Below, piece after piece: positions 23,130 through 34,682 of a stretch of DNA of 64,000 nucleotides (the first letter of the stretch is position 1; each line of letters starts with the position of its first letter). This DNA is from Dromiciops gliroides. Its lineage: Eukaryota > Chordata > Mammalia > Microbiotheria > Microbiotheriidae. The stretch lies in contig NC_057861.1 in assembly GCF_019393635.1 (NCBI RefSeq), positions 382,738,315 to 382,802,314 of the forward strand. The letters run 5' to 3'. A model generated the notes under the pieces. That model had not been told where the DNA came from. It did not search any database and saw only the letters and a list, made by a program, of their open reading frames with translations. Position numbers and translations under genes: made by a program.

Positions 23130-24640
23130 TATTTCATTCAATTCAACAAATATTCAATTAAGGGCCAATTATGTAAAGTATTGTCCTAGGTACTTTTAAT
23201 ATAAAGGCAAAACCAAAACATACTCTGTATTCTCAGGCTTAGAATAGTAACTGGTAAATAGTAAATAACTAATACATGCTTGATGATAGAGTAACTACCT
23301 AACTCAAGGAATATACATTCTACTGAGTAGTATTTAACATGTGAATGAATGAATGAATAAGAGATGACATGCAGAGAGTATTAAGAAATTGGGAGGAGAG
23401 ATCAGGAAAGAGCCTATGTAGAAGGTCGCACTTGAGGTGAGCCTTCAAAGAAGCTAAGGATTATGAATTAGAGATAAAGAAGTTAAAGCCAGGCTTGGAG
23501 GCAGGATATACAAAGACATGGATGCAGAAAAGTGCTGAATTTGGGTATGAGCTAGTAAGTCAATTGATTGGAATATAAAGAGAGTAAGGCAGGCAATCAA
23601 GGGGACAAGCATTTTTTTTAGCATTTAGTATGGCTCCTTACTAAGCTCTGAACATGCAAAAATAAGTAAAACAAAAGACAATGTCTGCCCTTAAGGAGCT
23701 TGTATTGTAATAGGAGAAGACAATTCAGAAAGGGAACTGAAAAAGGAATGCCAGTGAGGGGACTTGTGTGGGAAAGTCCAGAGAAACACAAGCAGATCAA
23801 AGAAGGGATTGAAGGAGGGTCAGCCTGGACCTCTCTTCAGAATTGAAGCCCTGGGGAAAACTAACCATAAATTTCATCAGACTTCCAAAAGGGTCTGTGA
23901 TTTGAAAATGATTATGAATCCCTGATTTAGAGGAAAGAAGCAGCAAATCTCAGGAGACGGTTTTGCAAGTGAGTTTGTGCAAATGACTCCCAAATTAATA
24001 TGTAAGTAAAATTAAATTGGAAAACTACATGGAATATACATTGTAGTAGGTGTTAAATACCAAGATGAGAGTTTTGTATTTGAATTTAGACTCAGATAAT
24101 AGGATGACAGATCTAGAGCTTTATTATGGGAATCCTAAGCAATTCTTCTGGGATATAGTTTGCAGATGACTTGCCTTTCTGCATTGGTAGAGGGAGTTTC
24201 CATACCAGGATGCTGAGACACCAGAATTTTAGAATCATAAATTCAGCCGGGAATAGATAACCGAAATTAGCTGTTGCCTGTGTGAGTCATATGGCATGGT
24301 TTTCTAGCAGTGTTCAGCAGTCCACAAATACAAAGCAAAAAAGTAGATAGTGGAACTGACCCACTGGTGGAGTTTGCCAAGATGGGAACAGTAAGAAAAC
24401 AAAGTGAGGAATCACTCAAGAGTAACATATAATACAACTGGTCAACCATTGAGGCTGTTCAGGGTATAACAAAGGCCAGATCCTGGGTGTTGGAATTAGA
24501 AGTAGGTAGGATTAGAGGCACTAGTAAGTATGGCAAAGACTATTTAGGAAGAACAAAAGAACACAGCAGATAAAGATGGGAGGGTGAATTATAATCAGAG
24601 AGAATTTCAAAGTTAAAGATTGTGGAGGTAGGATAGATGT
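23130..24640 (-). mobile_element. Two tandem LINE L2 fragments, reverse
   Basis: The first (23,130-23,600) begins with the antisense L2 tail (AACAAATATTCAATTAAGGG, ATTGTCCTAGGTAC). The second begins anew at about 23,605 (GGGACAAGCATTTTTTTTAG, CTTAAGGAGCTTGTATTGTA) and continues with diverged antisense L2 text. The two starts show two insertions or a local duplication. Downstream limit uncertain. Confidence 0.6.
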
Positions 24641-24764
24641 GGATGATACAGATTTCTATAATGTGATCATTCCAGTGGACAAATCAATGGAGAAGCTAGA
24701 TGACATGTGTGACTGGGGTGTTCAAGGGCACAAAATGTATGTGCATTTTATGGGAAGGGGAACG

Positions 24765-25185
24765 AACCAAGCATTTATTAAACACCTTCTATATGACAGA
24801 CAATGCAAATGGCTTTTCAAATATAATCTTGATTATTCATCTATAATCCTGGGAAGTAAGTGCTATTATTATTATTTTTTTTTTGGTGAGGCAAGGAGGG
24901 TTAAGTGACTTGCCCAGGGTCACACAGCTAGTAAGTGTCAAGTGTCTGAGGCCGGATTTCAACTCAGGTCCTCCTAAATCTAAAGCTGGTGCTATATCCA
25001 CTGTGCCACCTAGCTGTCCCCATGTAAGTGCTATTATTATCACCATTTTGCATTTCAGCAAATTAAGCCAGACTGATTTTAAGTGACTTGCCCAGGGTCA
25101 CACATATCTTAAGTTTCTGAGGCCAGGATCCAGGGTGACCTGAATTTAGTACCAGCCCTCTAGCTGTTGCACCAACTAGAATGAC
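24765..25185 (-). mobile_element. MIR split by a younger SINE
   Basis: Left part 24,765-24,872 (GCATTTATTAAACACCTTCT, ATAATCCTGGGAAGTAAGTG). Right part 25,041-25,185 (CACCATTTTGCATTTCAGC, AAGTGACTTGCCCAGGGTCA, TCTGAGGCCAGGATCC). Together they make one reverse MIR interrupted at its ATTATTAT segment. Confidence 0.8.
24873..25023 (-). mobile_element. Mar1/WSINE1-type SINE nested in MIR
   Basis: Reverse full-length copy with T-rich tail, GACTTGCCCAGGGTCACACA and CTATATCCACTGTGCCACCT. Flanked by GTAAGTGCTATTATTAT at 24,856-24,872 and 25,024-25,040, a perfect 17-bp duplication of MIR sequence. Confidence 0.95.
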
Positions 25186-25569
25186 ACGGAAATCCTTTAG
25201 TGGTTTAAAATAGATTGGTTTTGAAAATAAAATTTTGATCCAGATAAAGAGATCTGGAAAAGCAGAGTGAACAATATTGGGACAAGAAGATTACAGTAAC
25301 AAGGATATATGAACTCTATGCAATAGAAACATGGAGTGAATTTCAAAGAAATGGTGAGGAAAGATGGCCAGGAAAGTAAGTGAAGAGTTATAAGTATGCT
25401 CCTTCCTTATCCTGGCTCAGTGTGTTAGGAGGCATGGGCAATGTATTAGGAGTGCTGCAGAGGGTGGCCAGGCATGCATTGTCTTCTAGAGATAATCAGG
25501 AATCCATGAGCATCAGAAAATGTCCAGAGTGTGGAATAACTATTTGAAGTCAGTTACAATGTTACACCT

Positions 25570-25770
25570 AATCTACCTCTTTTCTAGGCTAACTATCCTG
25601 AGCTTCTTGATACATTCCCCCGTATGACATCTTTTCCAAACCTACATTTCCATGACTGCCTTTCTTTGTTGGGTCTAAATTTTGCCAATTGCCTTTTTTA
25701 TAACCTAACATGTAGTACTTCAGATATAGTCTGACATAGATACCCTTACTATTTACATAGCCTAAGACTG
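25570..25770 (-). mobile_element. CR1/L3 LINE fragment
   Basis: Antisense CR1/L3 3' region: TTTTCTAGGCTAACTATCCT, CCGTATGACATCTTTTCC, GTAGTACTTCAGATATAGTC. Confidence 0.55.
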
Positions 25771-26039
25771 TGTAAACATTAAAAAAAAAAAAACCTTTTG
25801 TTCTATTCATTCCTTTTATGTTTTTAATACAGGAGAGTGTGCCTCTGGCATTAGGAGGAAATGTTTGTACTTCTCTTCTTTCTATAACTTCTCAGTAAAT
25901 ACTTCTTCCTACAAGCTTACTGATGTGAGTTGGAAGAATCATACTGGATCACTAATCCCTGGAAGATACTGGGGAGACACTGTTATTGGTGATTAACATT
26001 AGGTGAATCACACTTAAATAGATGTTTGAATAACATTAG

Positions 26040-26640
26040 GTATAGTGCAAGGGAACAGAGGAGAGATACAGATGAATCATATTAAGACACATTTTGGGAG
26101 GGCAAGAACACTTTCAGCAGAAAGGATCAGACAATAGAAATAAGACTTGAAGGAAGAAAGGAATTTGGTAGGCAGAGATGAAGCATTTATTCCAAATATG
26201 GAGAGAAGCCTATTAGAATTTACAGAGGCAAAAAAATGGTATATCAAATTTGGGGATTAAACAGTAATTAAATTCATCTAGAATAAAGGGTATGTAAAGG
26301 GGACCACTATGAAATGGGGCTAGAAAAGAAGGTAAGAGATACCCTGTGAAGAGCTTCAAATAGCAAGTTATAGGTATTTTTTGTCTCTCAAGCAATAGGG
26401 GGCAAAAGATAGTTTTTGAATGGGGGAAGGTCACCCCAATATAATAGGAAAAGTTTCCTCATCTGTAAAATTAAAGCGATCACCCACATGATCTCCAAAG
26501 TCCCAGCGAAATCTCAATCCTAGGGCAAATATTTTAAGAATGGATTATAAAAAAGATATATGAAGCAAGGAGGCCAATTGAGGAGTATTACAATAGTCCA
26601 GGAGAGAGGTGATAAGGGCACAAAATGTCAAATTCATTAT
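26040..26640 (-). mobile_element. LINE L2 reverse, with MIR-like insert
   Basis: Antisense L2 text (GACTTGAAGGAAGAAAGGAA, GGTAAGAGATACCC, ATTACAATAGTCCAGGAGAG) broken at about 26,452-26,530 by a MIR tail (CCTCATCTGTAAAATT). Confidence 0.6.
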
Positions 26641-28040
26641 TCTACATTGTTAATATGAATCTCCTTGAAATATAGATCAAATCTATTTAATTATCTAAAT
26701 GCATTGAATTCCTCAATATAAATCATTGCTTCAGAATCGAGGGTATATGATGCATATGGTCTGTCTTTGGAAATGGAGGCTTAAATCATTGCCTTGCCTA
26801 TGCATTATCATTAATCTTTATTATTGCACAAAGGTTATCAAATAAAAGTAGCACATTTATAAAATAATGAATCTATCTAAGTTGTCTGTACTTTTCCCAG
26901 TATTTGTTTCTTTGGGTTTAACCATTAAAGCATGAAATTAGCAAATATCACAAAAGTATTGTATTACCTGGATAATGCATATATGAGATATACTTTGGTA
27001 AGTGATAGAACACAACCATAATGTGACTCAAAAATTTAACTTTTTGTAAGCACATGTGTAGTAAAATAGTATATCATATAGAGGCCTTCTAAAAAGTTTA
27101 GGAATCTTTGGAAATTGTCTGGGAATATAACCTCTACTATACTGTTATTTGTGGTATATGACAGTTTTTATTCTTGTAGAAAAAAGTTACTGATATCTAT
27201 AATCTGAAAATTCTCACAGGCACTTCAATTCTAAGAAAATAAAGTATTTATCTTAAGGGAAAATGTTTCAAGATATTTTTTCTTGAAATGATACTTAAAA
27301 CTAGTGTTTAGAATCTTAGAATTATTAATAAAAAGAAATCACATACTGTAAAAATGAGGGTCTTTTAGAACCCTCAACAAATACATTAGGTTTTTGGGAC
27401 CCACCCAATATACTTTACAGATACAGTTAATCTGAAAATATACTACAGAAAGCAGAAGCCTCCCCCTCCTCCCCACCTGAAAAGCCTATTAAAAAATTAC
27501 CACTCTGAAAATGTGCTTAACAAATATGAATTTGCACTTATTTCCTTCAATTAATTATTTATTATTTACCATGTGTGAGACAAATTCTAGTATTTTATAA
27601 TAAGCAAGATGGAAGAAAATTAAATCTCCTAAATCCACTACAAGTGATTTCTCCACTAAGTAGTGATTAGACAATAGAAAATATTTTATAACAGGACACA
27701 TTTTTCTACTAAATGAATTCTTTCTTGGTCATAACATATTTGATTTTGATTTTGATTTTTTTCTCCCTACATTTCCCCACCATTTAAAAAGAAAGAAAGA
27801 AAAAAAACCTCCTGTAACAAACATGTGTAGTATAGCAAAACAAATTCCCACATTGGCCATGTCCAAAAAATTGTCTTATTCTACATCATGAGTTTTATAA
27901 TCTCTGTAGAGAAGTGAGTAGCATGCTTCATGATCATTTCTTTGACTAAAATTCTTAAGGCTTCCAAAATTGTTTTTATGTTGAAGTAATTATATACATT
28001 GTTCTGCTAGTTCTGCTAACTTCATTCTGTATCACTTCAT
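26641..28040. other. Intergenic, nothing recognised
   Basis: AT-rich. No gene or repeat that I can name. A TTTGATTTTGATTTTGATTT run lies near 27,740. Confidence 0.4.
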
Positions 28041-28049
28041 ATAAATATC

Positions 28050-28426
28050 CCCAAAGGACACTAATGTACTATTGGTGAAATTGTAAAGTAGTCCAACTGT
28101 GTATACCCTTTTACCCAGAAATACCACTACTAGATCTGTATCACAAAAAGATTAAAGCAAAAGGAGAAGAACTCATGTGCATAAAAATATTTATAGCAGC
28201 TCTTTTTACAGTGGAAGAGAAACAGGAATCTAGGCAATGCCCATCAATATGAGAATGGATGAACAAGTTATGGTATATGATTGAAATAAAATACAATTAT
28301 GCTGTAGAAAATGATGAAAGGGATGGTTTCGGGGGAAAAATTGAGAATACTTATATGAATGGATGCAAAATTAAGTGAGAAGAACCAAGAAAACATTGTA
28401 CACAATAACAGCAATGTCATATGACG
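28050..28426 (+). mobile_element. L1 3' region, left half of a split copy
   Basis: Matches the L1 at 15.95-16.38 kb: ACTGTGTATACCCTTTTACC, CAGAAATACCACTA, AAAAATATTTATAGCAGCTC, GAATGGATGAACAAGTTATG, AGAACCAAGAAAACATTGTA. It stops at 28,426 and the same L1 resumes at 41,413. The 14 bases at the stop are repeated at the resumption point. Confidence 0.88.
28413..28426. repeat. Left target-site duplication of the 13-kb compound insertion
   Basis: AATGTCATATGACG here, AATATCATATGATG at 41,413-41,426: 12 of 14 match, both differences being transitions. Both lie at the same point of the L1 sequence. Confidence 0.75.
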
Positions 28427-28452
28427 CTAGGGCATTGCAGGAGCCCAGGAGC

Positions 28453-28579
28453 TAAGTACAAATAAAGATAGCATCATCCCTTCTAAACATAAAAGTGTTG
28501 ATATAAGGTGTGATCGGTAAATAAGGACCCCTAGTAGGGCTAGTGAGAAGGCTATAATTAGGTTTAAATTGATTGGTAT
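28453..28579 (-). pseudogene. MT-ND4L: NUMT ND4L, first 42 codons
   Basis: Starts ATA (Met). Reads [20 protein letters not shown] then [16 protein letters not shown] and LSLFVL, the N-terminal half of ND4L. The copy ends at the NUMT border; the remaining codons and all of ND4 are missing. Confidence 0.93.
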
Positions 28580-28582
28580 TAT

Positions 28583-28646
28583 AAGGTAGTCATGGGGTTA
28601 AACCATGATTTATTGAGTCGAAATCAATTATCTTAGATTAAAAACC
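28583..28646 (-). pseudogene. NUMT tRNA-Arg, eroded
   Basis: Anticodon TCG in GATTTCGACTC. The 5' acceptor strand is poorly preserved. Between ND3 and ND4L as in vertebrate mtDNA. Confidence 0.75.
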
Positions 28647-29007
28647 TATTCGGTTCATTCTAGACCTTTTTGGAATCATTCATAAGCTAGGCCTGCTGTC
28701 AGTAGTAAAATTAAACCATATGAAAAGATTAGTGTGATTCCTGGATTGGGTAAATGGATAGCCCAAGGTAAAGGCAAGAATAGGGCAATTTCAAGGTCAA
28801 ACAGGAGAAATGTAATAGCGACTAGAAAGAATTTTATTGAGAATGGCAGGCAGGCAGGCGGATCCCAGGGGATCAAATCCACACTCCACACTCGTATGGG
28901 CTCGATTTTTTTAAGTATAAATATAATTGAGGCAGTCAGAAGGCGATTAAAACTACAATTGAGGCTAATAAAGTATTAACTAATAAGATAATAATGAGGT
29001 TAATTAT
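28646..29007 (-). pseudogene. MT-ND3: NUMT ND3
   Basis: Starts ATA; reads [20 protein letters not shown], later [20 protein letters not shown] and ending AYEWFQKGLEWTE. Near the middle the PYECG segment carries a short duplication (GTGTGG) and an extra GGCA unit, so the frame shifts there. The segment IAFWLPQL is the likely source of a 17-bp match in ATP6. Confidence 0.93.
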
Positions 29008-29072
29008 TTTTCTCTAGTTTTACCCAGAACTTAATGATTGAAAATCAGTAGTATTAATTATACTAGAAAAAT
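29005..29072 (-). pseudogene. NUMT tRNA-Gly with changed anticodon
   Basis: Acceptor ATTTTTC pairs with GAAAAAT. The anticodon loop reads TTTTCAA, giving TTC where mitochondrial tRNA-Gly has TCC. The change is a C-to-T transition, most simply a nuclear mutation. Confidence 0.85.
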
Positions 29073-29073
29073 G

Positions 29074-29856
29074 TGAACCTCATCAGCAGATAGAAACATA
29101 AAGGAATAATCATACTACGTCTACGAAGTGTCAGTACCAGGCTGCTGCTTCAAAGCCAAAGTGATGAGTAGATGTGAAGTGATAGTAAAATTGTTGGATT
29201 AAACAGACAATTAGGAAGGTGGGGCCAATGATGACGTGTAGTCCATGGAATCCTGTGGCTATGAAGAAGGTCGAACCATATACTCCATCTGAAATAGTGA
29301 AGGAGGCTTCATAATATTCTATGGCTTGCAGGGCAGTAAAATATACACCTAAAAGAATAGTAATACTTAGTGCTTGAATTATTTGTTTGCGGTTTCCTTC
29401 TATGAGGCTGTGGTGGGCTCATGTAATTGACACTCCAGAAGCAAGGAGAATTGATGTGTTGAGTAGAGGAACTTCTAGTGGCTTCAGAGGGTGAATGCCA
29501 GTTGGAGGTCAGCAGCCTCCTAGTTCGTGGGTGGGGGCTAGAGTTGAATGATGAAAGGATCAGAAGAATCCTAGAAAGAAGAAAACTTCTGATAAAATGA
29601 ACAGGATTATGCCATATCGTAAGCCTTTTTGTACGACAGGAGTATGATGTCCTTGATATGTTCCTTCTCGGACAATATCTCGTCATCATTGATATATTGT
29701 TAGCACTATGGTAATGAGGCCAATAGTTAGTAAGGAGAAAGAGTTAAAATGGAATCATATAATAAGTCCTGATGTAATTAGGAGGGCTGAAAGGGCCCCT
29801 GTTAGGGGTCATGGACTAGGATTAACTATATGGTAGGCATGGGTCTGGTGGGTCAT
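29074..29856 (-). pseudogene. MT-CO3: NUMT COX3
   Basis: Full length (783 bases; family about 261 codons). Starts [20 protein letters not shown], with [38 protein letters not shown] and the end HFVDVVWLFLYVSICWWGS. In mitochondrial code it is close to intact. Start overlaps the ATP6 stop as TAATG. Confidence 0.95.
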
Positions 29857-30538
29857 TATGAATTATCATGCAGGTATAAGCTTAGTAAAGACATAGGCTT
29901 GGATTATGGCTACTGAGGCAGTCAGAAGGCTCTAGAATTGTCAGGAGGAATAGAATAGTAAATGTGATGGTCGATACTGTTATGCTAATGGATAATAGGG
30001 CTAATGTTGCAGAGCCAATGAGATGAATAAGTAGGTGTCCAGCAGTAATATTGGCTGTCAGTCAAACTGCTAGGGCTAGTGGTTGAATAAATAGGCTAAT
30101 TGTCTCAATAATAATTAATATAGGGATTACTGGAGTAGGAGTTCCTTGAGGGAGAAAGTGGGCTAAAGAGACTTTTGGCTTATTTCGGAAGCCTATTACT
30201 ACTCTTCCTATTCAAAGTAGGATAGCTATACCAATATGTATTGATAGTTGTGTTGTGGGAGTGAAAGAATATGGGAGAAGGCCTAGTAAATTTGTTGATG
30301 CAATAAATAGAATAAGTGATATAAGTATTTGGGTCCATGATCGGCCTCGTTGATTGTGTATTGTTATTGTTTGTTTAGTAATAAGATGAATTAATCAAAT
30401 TTGTAGAGTTTGGATTGGGTTAGGTAGTCAACGTTTTGGGGTAGTTAGGATTAGGCATGGAAAAAATATAATGATTGGTAATGTTGTAATACCTAGGATA
30501 GCAGGGGTGATGAATGGGGCAAATAGATTTTCGTTCAT
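29856..30538 (-). pseudogene. MT-ATP6: NUMT ATP6
   Basis: Starts MNENLFAPFITPAILGITTL and includes [20 protein letters not shown]. Near the end, in place of the usual ILE(F/L)AVA segment, a 16-17 base stretch identical to part of ND3 is present (29,915-29,931) and shifts the frame. Ends SLYLHDNS before TAATG. Confidence 0.93.
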
Positions 30539-30702
30539 TTTTTCTCTCAGGGTAAGGTGGTTTTTACAGGTTTAATTTTCTCATCTTGGGCTGTAATGGA
30601 GATTATGTTCTGATTCATTATTTTTAGTTCGTAGATGCAGAAAAGGGATATAATTATAAGGATAATAGTTAAAAATCATGTTGAAGTATCTACTTGTGGC
30701 AT
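30493..30702 (-). pseudogene. MT-ATP8: NUMT ATP8
   Basis: Starts MPQVDTSTWFLTIILMIISL and ends TAG after 69 codons, overlapping ATP6 in the usual way (ATG of ATP6 inside the ATP8 end). Length normal; frame intact in mitochondrial code. Confidence 0.93.
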
Positions 30703-30760
30703 GTGTTTTGAGGGGTTTTTAATTCCTTAAAATACTAGCAGTATTTTAGTTCTACTCAAA
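30703..30760 (-). pseudogene. Degenerate tRNA-Lys locus
   Basis: The position between COX2 and ATP8 normally holds tRNA-Lys. Here only an AT-rich stretch with a small stem (AAATACTGCTAGTATTTT) is seen and no cloverleaf. Marsupial mtDNA is known to have a degenerate tRNA-Lys at this place, so this may be ancestral rather than nuclear decay. Confidence 0.6.
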
Positions 30761-31446
30761 AATGATTGCATCATAGAAGACCATTTTTCGAAATATTTTA
30801 GTGTAGATATCTCTAGTACAATTGGTATAAAACTATGGTTAGAGCCACAAATTTCTGAGCATTGACCATAATAAACACCTGGCTGGGTAGATGTTAGGGT
30901 TACTTGATTTAGTCGTCCTGGAATAGCATCAGCTTTGAACCCTACGGATGGTACAGCTCATGCATGGAGGACATCTTCTGATGACATTAATATACGGATT
31001 GGGAGTTCTATTGGTAGGACCATTCGATTATCAACTTCAAGTAGTCGAAATTGGCCTGGGCTTAAATCATGGGTAGGAATTATATATGAGTCAAATATTA
31101 GATGCTCACAGTCAGTATATTCATAGCTTCAGTATCATTGATGGCCTATAGCTTTTACTGTTATATAGGGATTATAAATTTCGTCCATCATGTAGAGAAT
31201 TCGAAGGGATGGAAGGGCAATTAGGATTAAGATAACAGCAGGCAGGATAGTTCAGATTGTTTCTACTTCTTGGGCATCTATTGTACTGGTATGGGTTAGT
31301 TTTGTTGTAAGTATTAGGAGAAGAATATATAGAACCAATGAGCTAATTAGGAAGACGATTATTAGGGTGTGATCTTGAAAGTACGTTAACTCCTCTATAA
31401 TAGAGGATGTGGCATCTTGAAAGCCTAGTTCTACTGGGTAAGGCAT
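30761..31446 (-). pseudogene. MT-CO2: NUMT COX2
   Basis: Starts [20 protein letters not shown] and continues [20 protein letters not shown]. The C-terminal part contains the CuA region (CSEICG in antisense near 30,850) and ends near FEKWSSMM. About 684 bases, normal length; the exact stop is unclear. Confidence 0.93.
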
Positions 31447-31447
31447 G

Positions 31448-31517
31448 TAAGATATATAGGGTTTAAACCTATAATTTAACTATGGCAAAGTTATGTAATG
31501 ATTATTACTAATATCTT
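31448..31517 (-). pseudogene. NUMT tRNA-Asp with marsupial GCC anticodon
   Basis: Acceptor AAGATAT pairs with ATATCTT. Anticodon stem TAACT/AGTTA encloses the loop TTGCCAT, so the anticodon is GCC (a Gly anticodon). In marsupials the mitochondrial gene encodes GCC and the RNA is edited to GUC. The NUMT thus keeps the unedited genomic form. Confidence 0.92.
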
Positions 31518-31519
31518 AT

Positions 31520-31588
31520 GAGAAAGTCATAGAGGTTATGGAGTTGACTTGAAATCAATTTTAGCGGGTTCAATTCCTCCCTTTCTTG
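31520..31588 (+). pseudogene. NUMT tRNA-Ser(UCN)
   Basis: Acceptor GAGAAAG pairs with CTTTCTT; anticodon TGA in GACTTGAAATC. Located between COX1 and tRNA-Asp, on the opposite strand, as in vertebrate mtDNA. Well preserved. Confidence 0.92.
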
Positions 31589-31596
31589 TACTCAAT

Positions 31597-33127
<1,531 letters not shown>

Positions 33128-33128
33128 A

Positions 33129-33196
33129 GGTAAAATGGCTGAGGTAAGCATTGAACTGTAAATTCAAAGAGAGAGACTAAATATCTCTTTTTACCA
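33129..33196 (+). pseudogene. NUMT tRNA-Tyr
   Basis: Acceptor GGTAAAA/TTTTACC; anticodon GTA in GAACTGTAAATTC. First of the cluster next to COX1. Confidence 0.93.
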
Positions 33197-33197
33197 A

Positions 33198-33269
33198 TAA
33201 ATTGAAGCCAAATGTTTAGGTGCTTAGCTGTTAACTAAGATTTAGTGGGATAAATACCCTCCAATTTAG
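33198..33269 (+). pseudogene. NUMT tRNA-Asn
   Basis: Acceptor TAAATTG/CAATTTA; anticodon GTT in AGCTGTTAACTAAG. Directly follows Tyr, which differs from the placental order (Tyr-Cys). Confidence 0.93.
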
Positions 33270-33297
33270 AGGCAAAGATTTGGGTAGATACCCAGGG

Positions 33298-33331
33298 CCC
33301 CTCCACCTTTTTTTTTCCTTACAAGGAGGGG
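33298..33331. other. NUMT light-strand origin (OL) hairpin
   Basis: Stem CCCCTCC (33,298-33,304) pairs with GGAGGGG (33,325-33,331) around a pyrimidine-rich loop. Lies between Asn and Trp, the marsupial position of OL. The 33,270-33,343 spacer is longer than a usual OL. Confidence 0.75.
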
Positions 33332-33343
33332 AAATGAATGAGG

Positions 33344-33413
33344 CAAAGACTAGGTGAGTTAAACACCCACTTAAGGCTTTGAAGGCCTTTGGTCTAGATT
33401 AGCCTAAATCTTT
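33344..33413 (-). pseudogene. NUMT tRNA-Trp
   Basis: Acceptor AAAGATT/AGTCTTT; anticodon TCA in GGCCTTCAAAGCC. On the same strand as the main genes. Confidence 0.92.
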
Positions 33414-33416
33414 ATG

Positions 33417-33483
33417 AGGCCTTGAAGTATTTGTTACATTGAATTGCAAATTCGGAGGAGTAGCTGATTGCTGCCAGGGGCTT
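33417..33483 (+). pseudogene. NUMT tRNA-Cys
   Basis: Anticodon GCA in TTGAATTGCAAATTCG. The acceptor stem has a mismatch. Lies between Trp and Ala. Confidence 0.88.
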
Positions 33484-33494
33484 GAAGGAATGGG

Positions 33495-33565
33495 GAGAAT
33501 TTAGCTTAAGTTAAAGTGTTAGATTTGCTTTTGGAAGGATGCAAGATAAAGGCTTGTAGTTCTTA
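33495..33565 (+). pseudogene. NUMT tRNA-Ala
   Basis: Acceptor GAGAATT/AGTTCTT; anticodon TGC in AGATTTGCTTTT. Lies against the ND2 end, completing the order Ala-Cys-Trp-OL-Asn-Tyr. Confidence 0.9.
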
Positions 33566-34613
33566 GTATGTTAAATTAATTAGTAGGGCGGATAAAGGAA
33601 GTAGAAGTGATGAAATAATTGTAAGTGTAGGGATTATTGAGGTTATATTTGTTGATATTTGGAGTCAATGTAGTTTTGAATTATTGGTTGTAGGAAATAT
33701 AGTAAGGGCAGCTGCATAAATAATGCGTATGTAGAAGAAGAGATTTAGTAGGGCTGATAAAGCTATTGAGGTTGCCATTGTGATATTGTTGTTGGCAACT
33801 AGTTCTTGGAGAATAAGTCATTTTGGAATAAAACCTGTTAGGGGTGGTAATCCTCCTAGGGAAAGTAGTGTAAGAAGAAGAATAATAGTCATAGGGGCTG
33901 ATTTATTTCATAAATTTGCGAGTGACTTGATTTTGGTGACTGAGGCATGGTTGAGGGTCAGAAATATTGTAAGTGTTGTAAAAATATAGATAATGAGGTT
34001 AAGCAGAGTTATTGTTGGGTTGATTAGGATAATGATTGTTATTCATCCTATGTGTGCAATGGATGAGTAGGCTAAGATTTTTAGAATGGGAGTTTGGTTT
34101 ACTCCTCCTCCTCATCCGCCTAGGATAGTTGATATAATAGCTAGTAAGGTTAAAATTTTTATGTCAAGTGAGGGGGAAATTTGATATATAATTGACATAG
34201 GGGCGATTTTTTGTCAAGTTAGTAAAATTATTCCGGATAGAAAGGGGATCCCTTGTGTTACTTCGGGCACTCAGAAGTGAAAGGGTACTAGCCCTATAGC
34301 TAGGGCTAGGGTCATAATAATTGAGGCTCATTGATTAGAAATTTGAAATAGGTTCCATTGATTTCTTATTTGTTATTCAAGCGTTATAGATAATGGCAAA
34401 TATAATTATTATTGAGGCAGTTGCTTTCGTAAGGAAATATTTGATAGCAGATTCTGAGGCTCGTATATGGTTAGGATATGTTATTATGGGGATAATTGCT
34501 AGGGTATTAATTTCTAGACCTATTCAGGCTGTCATTAGGTTACTTCCAAATAAAGTAAGGGATGTGCCGATGAATAGACTAAGTGATATAATTATTAATA
34601 CATAAGGGGACAT
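33563..34613 (-). pseudogene. MT-ND2: NUMT ND2
   Basis: Starts MSPYVLMIMSLSLFIGTSLT; later HWVPEVTQGIPFLSG region, GGWGGGVNQTPILKILAYSS and end LLLPLSALLINLTY. 1,051 bases, near the usual 1,044, with a frame break near 34,370. The rest is readable in mitochondrial code. Confidence 0.94.
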
Positions 34614-34682
34614 TAGAATGGGAAGGGTGCAAACCAACATTTTCCGGGTATGGGCCTGATAGCTTATTTAGCTGACCTTACT
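34614..34682 (-). pseudogene. NUMT tRNA-Met
   Basis: AGTAAGG acceptor, anticodon CAT in GGCCCATACCC. Abuts the ND2 start. Confidence 0.9.

Noticed and set aside
24837-25061. Frames carrying [15 protein letters not shown]
   Set aside because: This is the reverse-strand translation of the SINE body and recurs at each SINE (for example 44,202-44,420).
28453-28507. First guess that 28,489 onward held the first codons (MKxxI) of the GNPDA1 retrocopy
   Set aside because: On the - strand the same bases read [17 protein letters not shown], which is ND4L. The NUMT therefore extends to about 28,453.
29309-29689. 126-codon frame on the - strand inside COX3, and similar frames on the + strand at 30,935, 33,780, 34,393, 35,213 and 37,260
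   Set aside because: They are other-frame or antisense shadows of COX3, COX2, ND2, ND1 and CYTB.
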